Assembly: GCF_000227665.2 (NCBI RefSeq)
Contig: NZ_CP007030.1
Coordinates: 1,178,001-1,242,000 of the forward strand
Direction of reading: 5' to 3'
DNA length: 64,000 nucleotides
Source: Thiomicrospira aerophila AL3
Lineage (GTDB): Bacteria; Pseudomonadota; Gammaproteobacteria; Thiomicrospirales; Thiomicrospiraceae
Position 1 is the stretch's first letter, and each line of letters starts with the position of its first letter. The position numbers and the translations under genes were made by a program. Of the stretch, positions 27,934 to 34,565 are shown in pieces. The notes beneath the pieces were generated by a model. The model was not told where the DNA came from and did not search any database. It was given only the letters and a program-made list of their open reading frames with translations.

Positions 27934-28530
27934 ATGTCAAAACAGAAATCATTGTATCTAGGTATTATGAGTTATGTTCACGATCTGATTCAAGATGGTG
28001 ATTTAGCACGAGTAAAAAACATGGGCTTCGATCAAGAAATGATCGAGCGCATTTCAAAAATCAGCATGGCTGAGCTAAACAACATTTGCAATCGCCGTGT
28101 ATGCCTTTTCGATATTCAAGTATCTAAAGCTATGACACTGCTTTTAAAAGATGTTGATGAAGGTGATTTACTTGATAAGTGCATACTGGCAGGCGCATCT
28201 AACGAATTTTTGTATCGTTATTTTGGTTTAACGTCAAAAGCAGCGTCAACACGTCGATTTATTCTGCGCTTTAATGTAAGACATCATCGACGCATACCTG
28301 CTGACGAAAACCAAGAACACGAGATCATGTATGTGTACCACCACTTTTTAGGTGATAGGACATTGGATGACCTTGAGCCTATTGATTTTTTAGACTTGCA
28401 TAGTCAAGTCAATCAAGTTGTGAAGGATGAAAGCGAGATAAGCTTAAAAGTTATTTGGGGGGTTGTTAATCGTTACCACGACTATGAACCCCAGATAGCA
28501 AGCAAAATCAATCGCACTAAAGCGGGTTAA
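27934..28530 (+). CDS. DUF2857-family ICE protein
   Basis: 198 residues. Sequence and position (directly after parB) fit DUF2857, a conserved family of PFGI-1-type ICEs with no assigned function. The middle contains an HTH-like region (ILAGASNEFLYRYFGLTSKAASTRRFILRFN) that could contact DNA. It sits 3 nt after parB and 3 nt before the replicase gene, so all are in one operon. Family assignment is from memory of sequence character and synteny. Confidence 0.7.
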   Translation: MSKQKSLYLGIMSYVHDLIQDGDLARVKNMGFDQEMIERISKISMAELNNICNRRVCLFDIQVSKAMTLLLKDVDEGDLLDKCILAGASNEFLYRYFGLTSKAASTRRFILRFNVRHHRRIPADENQEHEIMYVYHHFLGDRTLDDLEPIDFLDLHSQVNQVVKDESEISLKVIWGVVNRYHDYEPQIASKINRTKAG

Positions 28531-28533
28531 GTC

Positions 28534-29799
28534 ATGTCACATGGCCTAACCCGCCTGCTTGATCAGGCTCCCTACTACCCTCGTTGCAGTGATAACAAGA
28601 CTGCTGCCCGAGTATTGCCGCGTGAGTACGCCATTAAGCAGCCCTACATGCAGGTTAATCAACCAGGCCTGGCTAGTTGGCTGGTTTTTGATTTAGACCA
28701 CACAAATTCTTGGATCTGGGAAGATGAAGGCCTGCCTGAACCAAATCTAATAGTGAGCAATCCCAAAAATGGCTCTTCTCACATTTTCTATGCCATCAAG
28801 CCGGTATGCACAAGCGACAACGCACACCTAAAGCCCATTAGATATATGAAAGCCGTTTATAAAGCGATGGCTAAAGCACTAAATGCGGATCCTGCTTATA
28901 GTGGCCCGGTCGCTAAGACACCCTTTCATGCCTGGTGGCGTACAGCCGAATTACACACCTATGAATATGAACTTGGTGATTTAGCGAAGTCACTTACGCT
29001 TGAGTTGGCTCCGCTATGGTCTGATAAAGAGCGCAATATGGATGATATAGAGCACTCTAGGCATTGTTACTTGTTTGAGCGCATCAGACACCAAGCATAC
29101 GCACTTAAAAGCCAGCATAGCTGCTACAAAGCATTTCATGATGATGTTGAGACTATTGCACTCAAATCAAACAATTTCAAACAAGAAGGTTTTGCAGCCA
29201 ACTTACGCATTAGCGAAGTTAAGGCTACCGTAAAGTCAATCTGTCGCTGGACTTGGGAGAAATATACAGGCAAAGGCGGTAATAGAGGCGTAATGCAGCT
29301 GTCTAAAGCCATGCCACTGCATAAAAAGCAAGCACTCGCCGCAAAGCATACTCACGCTGCTCGCAGAAAGACATCCGAACAAAAAGTACGCCAAGCAATC
29401 CGAATTCTCTCTAAAGACCACAAAAAAATCACAATCAATCTTATAGCACAGTTTGCAAAGTTGTCACGCCAAACCGTGGCCAAGTACAAATCCCTCATTA
29501 ATCCAGCCGCCTTAAGTGAAGGTGTTATCAGTCTCAAGGAGGCTTTTAACCGGTCAGCAAAAAATGTTAAAAATGCTGTCTATCAGATAACTGCACCCGG
29601 CAGGGTATCAAGAGGTCGCTTTGCGACTCTTATTGCTCGGGCATCGAATGATGCCATTAGCGGCGATAGCCGCCCCATTTTCAGGCCGACGCACCGACCG
29701 TTAGGGCGGTCTGGTTATTCGGTACGTCGGTTTTTACATCCCACACAGTTTTGTGCATGTTGGCGTCGGGGCGAAGGGAGTGAAACGACCGGAGGGTAG
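28534..29799 (+). CDS. ColE2-type replicase (Rep) with PriCT-like middle domain
   Basis: 421 codons. The N-terminal half is a Replicase-family (PF03090) domain as in ColE2 Rep, a plasmid-specific primase-initiator: SWLVFDLDHTNSWIWEDEGLPEPNLIVSNPKNGSSHIFYAI and KTPFHAWWRTAELHTYEY. A PriCT-like segment follows, then a helix-turn-helix (KITINLIAQFAKLSRQTVAKYKSL). The last ~65 codons run through a strong hairpin and look non-coding, so the frame is real to about 29600 but the true C-terminus is uncertain. A plasmid Rep here replaces the replication protein usual for these ICEs and implies autonomous replication of the circle. Confidence 0.8.
   Translation: MSHGLTRLLDQAPYYPRCSDNKTAARVLPREYAIKQPYMQVNQPGLASWLVFDLDHTNSWIWEDEGLPEPNLIVSNPKNGSSHIFYAIKPVCTSDNAHLKPIRYMKAVYKAMAKALNADPAYSGPVAKTPFHAWWRTAELHTYEYELGDLAKSLTLELAPLWSDKERNMDDIEHSRHCYLFERIRHQAYALKSQHSCYKAFHDDVETIALKSNNFKQEGFAANLRISEVKATVKSICRWTWEKYTGKGGNRGVMQLSKAMPLHKKQALAAKHTHAARRKTSEQKVRQAIRILSKDHKKITINLIAQFAKLSRQTVAKYKSLINPAALSEGVISLKEAFNRSAKNVKNAVYQITAPGRVSRGRFATLIARASNDAISGDSRPIFRPTHRPLGRSGYSVRRFLHPTQFCACWRRGEGSETTGG
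28663..28672. repeat. Iterated palindrome CCAGGCCTGG, copy 7
   Basis: Exact copy inside the ColE2-type replicase gene; it encodes Pro-Gly-Leu. Confidence 0.85.
29686..29735 (+). terminator. Hairpin plus T-run inside or just after the rep frame
   Basis: CCGACGCACCG (29686-29696) pairs with CGGTACGTCGG (29720-29730) with one mismatch and is followed by TTTTT. It is either the terminator of the parA-rep operon or part of the replication origin, which lies just downstream of rep in ColE2-type plasmids. Confidence 0.6.
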
Positions 29800-29803
29800 G
29801 CAC

Positions 29804-29823
29804 GGCCCCGTTAGGGGCCTTTG
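29804..29823 (+). terminator. GGCCCC/GGGGCC hairpin downstream of rep
   Basis: A perfect 6-bp stem (29804-29809 with 29814-29819) around a GTTA loop, followed by a short T stretch. The 110-bp gap to the next gene holds an A/T-rich segment and the likely promoter of the PFL_4669-like gene. Confidence 0.5.
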
Positions 29824-29936
29824 ATTCAAATATTGATGGTTATTTATAAAAATTTGTTTTGTTTTTTGCAATTGAGGTTGGACTAATTTATAGCGTTATT
29901 ATCCAAGACTAAATCATTTAAAACTTGGAGAGCATT

Positions 29937-30809
29937 ATGGTAGAAGAGAATCAAAACCCTGAAAAACAGGAGTCGAAACCTAGTCAAAACGCCAGAAAGA
30001 AGCTAGTTCGGCCTCCGCGATCTAAAGTCAAAGCTGCACAATCTGAGAAGCCAGACGAAAAAGTAGTTGTTAATGTGAAAAGGAAAGTGAGCCGAGGCAA
30101 AACTGAAGTGCTGTCTGATCATAAAAACCCTGGATTAATTAACACTGATAAAAGCCTTTCTCTACATACAAAAATTGGATTAATGATTTTTAAAGGACGT
30201 GCTGGCGATAAAGAAACTGGCGTGACCGAAATTCCAGGTATGCCCATTTATGCTGATCTACTTAAACGCGTTTGGATTGCTGCTCTTGCTGGGGATGTCT
30301 ATGCAAATTGGTGGATTAAAAAACTAGAAGACAATCTCGACAAGGCTAAGCACATTACCAAAGAAATTAATGATGAACTTGATGAGGTATTTGCTGGCGT
30401 AAGTGATCGCATCGATCTTGGCAAATCCGAAGCGAGCAAGCCGGTTGCTGTTGATATTGATTTTGCAAGCCCTTACACCTATCTCGTTGTCTATAATCTG
30501 ATTGATATTGATCGACTCGTTGCAAAAATGATCAATCTTCGTCATATCGCACTCATTACACCAGATGAATTTGAAGCTTATCGACGTAAACTTACTTCTG
30601 CAATGAGGCGAATCCTGTTAGATCTTCGTGGATTTAAACAAACGGGCTGCACACTTGAAGATGCCAACAACAAGACTGCACGCTATCTTGAAGCTGAAGA
30701 AAGCATGGGGGTCTTACCCGTTGAAATCATGACCTTTAACCCACTACACATCCCCACTAAAACCAAGCGCAAAATTTTAGGGTTCAAAAAAGTTGAGGCT
30801 AAATCATGA
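29937..30809 (+). CDS. PFL_4669-family (TIGR03761-like) ICE protein
   Basis: 290 residues from the ATG at 29937, preceded by GGAGAG at 29927; an upstream TTG frame is not needed. The N-terminal ~55 residues are basic and disordered. The conserved body (TDKSLSLHTKIGLMIFKGRAGDKETGVTEIPGMPIYADLLKRVWIAALAGDVYANWWIKKLED) fits TIGR03761, a family restricted to integrating conjugative elements. Function is unknown; position suggests DNA processing or maintenance. It overlaps the next gene by 4 nt (ATGA). Confidence 0.78.
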   Translation: MVEENQNPEKQESKPSQNARKKLVRPPRSKVKAAQSEKPDEKVVVNVKRKVSRGKTEVLSDHKNPGLINTDKSLSLHTKIGLMIFKGRAGDKETGVTEIPGMPIYADLLKRVWIAALAGDVYANWWIKKLEDNLDKAKHITKEINDELDEVFAGVSDRIDLGKSEASKPVAVDIDFASPYTYLVVYNLIDIDRLVAKMINLRHIALITPDEFEAYRRKLTSAMRRILLDLRGFKQTGCTLEDANNKTARYLEAEESMGVLPVEIMTFNPLHIPTKTKRKILGFKKVEAKS

Positions 30810-31093
30810 AATATTTAGTTCTAATGGCGGTTTTATTCTCCCCTATCGTTCATGCTGAAAAGCCAAAAAACGTGCTTCCTGATAATTGGTCATCACATGT
30901 TTATGGCATTAAAGTCAGTGAATCAGATCTAGGTCGATATTTTGGTATGGATCAACTTGAAGACGAAGCATTTCATTTTTTTTGGAATGAAATTAAGGAC
31001 TCTAAGGGCGCTCCCCTTTTCTGTTTTTACCCGGTTCATGCTGAGCATTACTATATCGGCATGGTTTATTGCACCGGTTTAAGAGATCGGTAA
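30806..31093 (+). CDS. Small exported hypothetical protein
   Basis: 95 residues with a short signal peptide (MKYLVLMAVLFSPIVHA). The mature part contains two cysteines (FCFYPVHAEHYYIGMVYCTGLRDR), which could form a disulfide in the periplasm. No family recognised. The ATGA overlap with the upstream ICE gene makes translation likely. Confidence 0.6.
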   Translation: MKYLVLMAVLFSPIVHAEKPKNVLPDNWSSHVYGIKVSESDLGRYFGMDQLEDEAFHFFWNEIKDSKGAPLFCFYPVHAEHYYIGMVYCTGLRDR

Positions 31094-31111
31094 TTGAAGG
31101 AACCGTTAGTA

Positions 31112-31333
31112 ATGAAGTGTGATATGACTAATGATGTTTTTGCTGACACATGGTTTGGTAAAGCTGCGCTTGAACGAATGATGTCAGAACACGAGAACTT
31201 TTGACTTTTTGAAGCAGAAATACTAGAGGATAGAACAGTGCGCGTTTCTGGTGCTGTTTTTAGAGCTGCTAAACGTGGGCCAAACAAGGGCAAACTCTCT
31301 GTTATGGTTGCGGATACAGTTCAAACCGCGTAA
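31112..31333 (+). pseudogene. Small ICE gene interrupted by one in-frame TGA
   Basis: From the ATG at 31112 the frame reads MKCDMTNDVFADTWFGKAALERMMSEHENF, then TGA (31202-31204), and continues in the same frame LFEAEILEDRTVRVSGAVFRAAKRGPNKGKLSVMVADTVQTA to TAA at 31333. The post-stop segment is well-formed and basic, so one substitution probably inactivated a 73-residue protein. Readthrough is a less likely alternative. Confidence 0.5.
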
Positions 31334-31446
31334 GTGAACATGCGAGATTATGTGACAAGCATTCGTGTCAATCGATGTTAAAACCCTTAAAGAAGTCGAT
31401 AGGATCTTAACTGTATTTTTGGGGATCTATTAAAACCAGACCTGAC

Positions 31447-32763
31447 GAGCCTGTAAATTAAATTGTGTAAACGCTCATAGTTTAAAATCCCCCAAAAAGG
31501 AAAAATACTATGAGCCAATTCGATCAAGAAAAACTTAAAGCCATGGCTGCTGAGCTGGCCAAAGACGTTAAAACCCAAGCCGACTTATCTCAACTTTCCG
31601 CCGCACTGCTCAAAATGACCGTAGAAGCGGCTCTCGGCGCTGAGATGGAAGCTCACCTAGGCTATGCCAAACATCAGCCATCCGAGGGTGCTAACAGTCG
31701 TAATGGCTATTCCACCAAAACCCTCAAGGGCGACCATGGTGAGGTTGATATTAGCGTACCGCGAGACCGCGAAAGCACCTTTGAGCCCGTTATGGTGAAA
31801 AAGGGTCAGACGCGCTTGACCAGCATGGATGACCAAATTCTCGCCCTCTATGCCAAAGGCATGACCACCCGTGATATCGTCGCGACCTTTCAAGAGATGT
31901 ATGGCGCGGAGGTTTCGCCCACACTCATCTCAAAAGTCACCGAAGCGGTGATGGAAAAGGTCACCCTTTGGCGTTCCCGTCCGCTCGATGAGGTTTATCC
32001 GGTGCTCTATCTCGACGGCATTGTGATCAAAGTCCGTCAAGACAAGCAGATCGTCAGAAAAACCATGTACGTCGCACTCGGCATCAACCTCTCTGGTCAA
32101 AAAGAATGCTTAGGGCTATGGCTGTCAGAAACCGAATCTTCCAAGTTCTGGTTAAGCGTATTGAATGACATTCACGCCCGTGGCGTGAAAGACATTCTTA
32201 TCGCCTCGGTCGACGGTTTAACCGGTTTTCCCGAAGCGATTAGTGCTGTGTACCCTAAAACCGATGTGCAACTGTGTATTGTTCACATGGTGCGCAATTC
32301 ACTCAAATACGTCGGCTACAAAGAGCGCAAGGCGGTAGCCACTGACCTCAAGCAGATTTACCAATCCGTTACAGAGGAAGAGGCTCTATTGGCGCTGGAG
32401 CAGTTCGAGACGAAATGGGATGCCAAATTCCCCAGTATCAGCCGTTCCTGGCGCAATCATTGGGACAATATCGCCACGGTATTCCAATACTCGCAGGCGA
32501 TTCGTAAGGTGATTTACACCACCAATGCCATTGAATCCTTGAACTCAGTGATTCGCAAGGCGATTAAAAATCGCAAACTATTCAGTCATGACAATTCGGC
32601 CTTTAAAATCATCTTTCTGGCGATTGAATCAGCCTCAAAGAAATGGACGATGCCAATTCGTGACTGGAATGCAGCAATGAACCAGTTTATGATTCTGCAT
32701 GAAGAACGCTTGCAAGCATATGTTTAACCCAACGAGCGTTTACACAGAATTATTTACAGGCTC
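31447..32763 (+). mobile_element. IS256-family insertion sequence with 8-bp target duplication
   Basis: The ends match over about 30 bp as imperfect inverted repeats beginning GAGCCTGTAAAT. The 8-bp sequence GACCTGAC flanks both sides (31439-31446 and 32764-32771), a clean target duplication. The element is 1317 bp with one transposase gene. It interrupted the 3' end of the small regulator gene now at 32750-32989. Confidence 0.93.
31510..32727 (+). CDS. IS256-family (Mutator-type) transposase
   Basis: 405 residues, the usual length. Mutator-family features include EAALGAEMEAHLGYAKHQPSEGANSRNGYSTKTL, ISVPRDREST, the first catalytic Asp in VLYLDGIVIKV, the second in IASVDGLTGFPEAI with C-x2-H (CIVHMVRNSLKYV), and the Glu in YTTNAIESLNSVIRKAIKNRKLF. 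It appears intact and the IS may still be active. Confidence 0.95.
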   Translation: MSQFDQEKLKAMAAELAKDVKTQADLSQLSAALLKMTVEAALGAEMEAHLGYAKHQPSEGANSRNGYSTKTLKGDHGEVDISVPRDRESTFEPVMVKKGQTRLTSMDDQILALYAKGMTTRDIVATFQEMYGAEVSPTLISKVTEAVMEKVTLWRSRPLDEVYPVLYLDGIVIKVRQDKQIVRKTMYVALGINLSGQKECLGLWLSETESSKFWLSVLNDIHARGVKDILIASVDGLTGFPEAISAVYPKTDVQLCIVHMVRNSLKYVGYKERKAVATDLKQIYQSVTEEEALLALEQFETKWDAKFPSISRSWRNHWDNIATVFQYSQAIRKVIYTTNAIESLNSVIRKAIKNRKLFSHDNSAFKIIFLAIESASKKWTMPIRDWNAAMNQFMILHEERLQAYV

Positions 32764-32989
32764 GACCTGACTTGATTAGCTGCTCCAGTATTTCTCTTTT
32801 TGTCAGCCCTTTTCTTTGGGCCAGTTCATTTAACTGTTTATAAACTCCTGCATCAATTCGTAGATCAAGTCTTTGCGTCAGATTAGATTCTAATTGCCTG
32901 CGGCGATATTCACGCTGGCGCTCGCTATTCGATTTTGCACCAAACTTTAATCTCAGCTCTTGCGTAAACGCATCTGCATCATCTTTCAT
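32750..32989 (-). CDS. Small ribbon-helix-helix-like regulator with IS-altered C-terminus
   Basis: 79 residues: a basic segment (SNSERQREYRRRQLESN), then a CopG/RHH-like unit (LTQRLDLRIDAGVYKQLNELAQRKGLTKREILEQLIKSG), reminiscent of plasmid copy-control repressors. The last residues (RACK) come from the IS256 end. Removing the IS and one target copy restores SGLVLIDPQKYS and a stop near 31407. The DNA-binding core is intact, so the product may still work. It points away from the iteron-like region and could regulate the ICE replicon. Confidence 0.6.
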   Translation of the reverse strand: MKDDADAFTQELRLKFGAKSNSERQREYRRRQLESNLTQRLDLRIDAGVYKQLNELAQRKGLTKREILEQLIKSGRACK

Positions 32990-33189
32990 GTTCTACCTTT
33001 AGGCTGGCCCAGTTTTTCGTTACCCGATTATTTTAATGGGTGGTTGGTTATTACCATGCAGTTTTAAAAACTGAAATTGGATTATTGTTTTATAGTAAAT
33101 AATAATCATTTAATTTTTGTAACCCCCGGTCACAGTTATTGAATGATTATTATTTTTAATATTGGGTCAAATTAATTCGATTTCTGCTT

Positions 33190-33254
33190 CATGATGGGTC
33201 ATCTTTCATGATGGCGTACCTCCATGATGGGTGGTGCAACGATTTGATGATGGG
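33190..33254. repeat. Iteron-like CATGATGG repeats
   Basis: Four copies of ATGATGG with similar flanks (cores at 33191, 33208, 33224 and 33247) lie next to an A/T-rich segment (33055-33180). The spacing is 16-17 bp for the first three. Such arrays bind replication or partition proteins. The 470-bp gap 32990-33460 holds no gene. Confidence 0.45.
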
Positions 33255-33269
33255 GGTTCCTATAAAACC

Positions 33270-33306
33270 CTTAAGGGAAGGGAAGGCAGCTTTGGCTCCC
33301 TTCCCT
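33270..33306. terminator. 15-bp G/A-rich hairpin in the gene-free region
   Basis: Two runs of GGAAGGGAAGG type and its complement face each other around a TTTG loop, with 14 of 15 positions paired. Two more hairpins follow (CCCGCG/CGCGGG and TTAATCAC/GTGATTAA, about 33331-33382). They may be origin structures or terminators. Confidence 0.5.
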
Positions 33307-33460
33307 TCCAATTGATGTTGATGTGGTTGACCCGCGAGGGATGACGCGGGTGGGTTAATCACTTCGTGATTAACAAGTCGTTTTTGAATATTTTAGTTTG
33401 ATCTGTTGTGGGTTGATCTGGTGTTAAAGTTTTCAAAAGTTAGTTAACTAGGATTTTGTG

Positions 33461-33928
33461 ATGAACCATGATGAATTGAATCTTTATCGTCGTAAACTCG
33501 ATTTACCTTTTAGTGGGATCCGTGATGCAAAGCTAATGCTTCAAATAATGGAATCAAAATTTGAGCGGGTATCTAATGACGTAACCGATCTTCTTGAAGC
33601 CTTTAAAGACAGTTTTCCTAAAAACAGGCCTGTGTACCTACATCGATCTTCTGATACAGCAGCGCGTGCGCTTAAGTGGCGATTAAGTAGCTCCAAGATT
33701 TACGATTTTAGCGATGCAGCAAAATCCTTTCGACTTGTAACTGGTGAAGTAATTGAATTGTTAAGCCAAGCCGGTATGAGTAACGATGAATTAACGATGA
33801 TTTTGGAGTTTGATTTTAAAAAAAGTCATTTGAACTATGAGTTAAGTTACCTGTATGCCGAAATTGGTCGATTAAAAGTGTTCATTGAGGACTTTGAGGC
33901 CTGGAGAAAAACACCAAAATTGGTTTGA
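33461..33928 (+). CDS. ICE hypothetical protein, possibly DUF3158-like
   Basis: 155 residues from the ATG at 33461. Mostly helical with no clear motif. The segment RPVYLHRSSDTAARALKWRL and the location between the PFL_4669-like gene and the SSB-like gene fit DUF3158, which occupies this slot in PFGI-1-type ICEs. The assignment rests on synteny more than on sequence. Confidence 0.5.
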   Translation: MNHDELNLYRRKLDLPFSGIRDAKLMLQIMESKFERVSNDVTDLLEAFKDSFPKNRPVYLHRSSDTAARALKWRLSSSKIYDFSDAAKSFRLVTGEVIELLSQAGMSNDELTMILEFDFKKSHLNYELSYLYAEIGRLKVFIEDFEAWRKTPKLV

Positions 33929-34040
33929 TGAAGAAATCCCATGATTCTAAGTATTAAAAATCCAACTTTGTAATCAATGACTTAGTTGTTTTTGATGGTT
34001 TAATGCCCTTGAATTTATCAAAAACCAATAGGGAGTTTTT

Positions 34041-34493
34041 ATGGCTAATCAAATTATGACAGTGACAGGTAATATTGGATCAACACCGACTTTCAAAAGT
34101 GCGGATTACAACTTGTGTGAGATCTTTTTGGTAACTGAAGAGTACAAGTCTGGCGAAAATGGCATAGAGACACGCCAGGGATCACAAGCTGCATATCAGG
34201 TTACGGTATGGGCACCGCGTGACCAGCCGCAAGCATTAGAGCAATTGAGAGTCCTTAAGACGGGTATGCGTATAGAAGTATCTGGTGCCTATAAAGACGG
34301 TATCTACACAAAGGAAGATACAGGCGAGCAATTGATTGGTCGTTCTATTAGCTGCTCCCCTTCTGACATCAAAATTAAGTTAAATCGTATTGAAAATATC
34401 ACCATGCGAGCTAAACAAAATAATGGCCAACGTCAAAATATGGGGCAGCCCCAATTCAACCAAGACAATCATGATGATAATTACGGTTTTTAA
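34041..34493 (+). CDS. SSB-like OB-fold protein of the ICE
   Basis: 150 residues. The start (MTVTGNIGSTPTFKSADYNLCEIFLVTEEYK) and AAYQVTVWAPRDQPQALEQLRVLKTGMRIEVSGAYKDGIYT resemble an SSB-type OB fold. The C-terminal tail is Gln/Asn-rich and ends DNHDDNYGF, acidic with a terminal Phe like the SSB partner-binding tip. It likely coats transferred single-stranded DNA. A good GGGAG precedes the start; a terminator follows. Confidence 0.75.
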   Translation: MANQIMTVTGNIGSTPTFKSADYNLCEIFLVTEEYKSGENGIETRQGSQAAYQVTVWAPRDQPQALEQLRVLKTGMRIEVSGAYKDGIYTKEDTGEQLIGRSISCSPSDIKIKLNRIENITMRAKQNNGQRQNMGQPQFNQDNHDDNYGF

Positions 34494-34529
34494 GTTTTAA
34501 TATTTTCGTCATCCTCCTCGTGCGATTTT

Positions 34530-34553
34530 GGCCCTTCAATGGGCCGTTTTTTT
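34530..34553 (+). terminator. Intrinsic terminator between the SSB-like and topoisomerase genes
   Basis: GGCCC (34530-34534), loop TTCAAT, GGGCC (34541-34545), then G and seven T. It ends 12 nt before the topoisomerase start, with the ribosome binding site directly after the T-run. This is the same hairpin-before-RBS layout as in the cargo cassettes, although the sequence differs. Confidence 0.8.
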
Positions 34554-34565
34554 ATGGAGTACGCT

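Noticed and set aside
32772-33000. Idea that the IS256 insertion destroyed the small regulator gene
   Set aside because: Only the last ~12 residues are replaced and the RHH-like core is untouched, so I keep it as a CDS.
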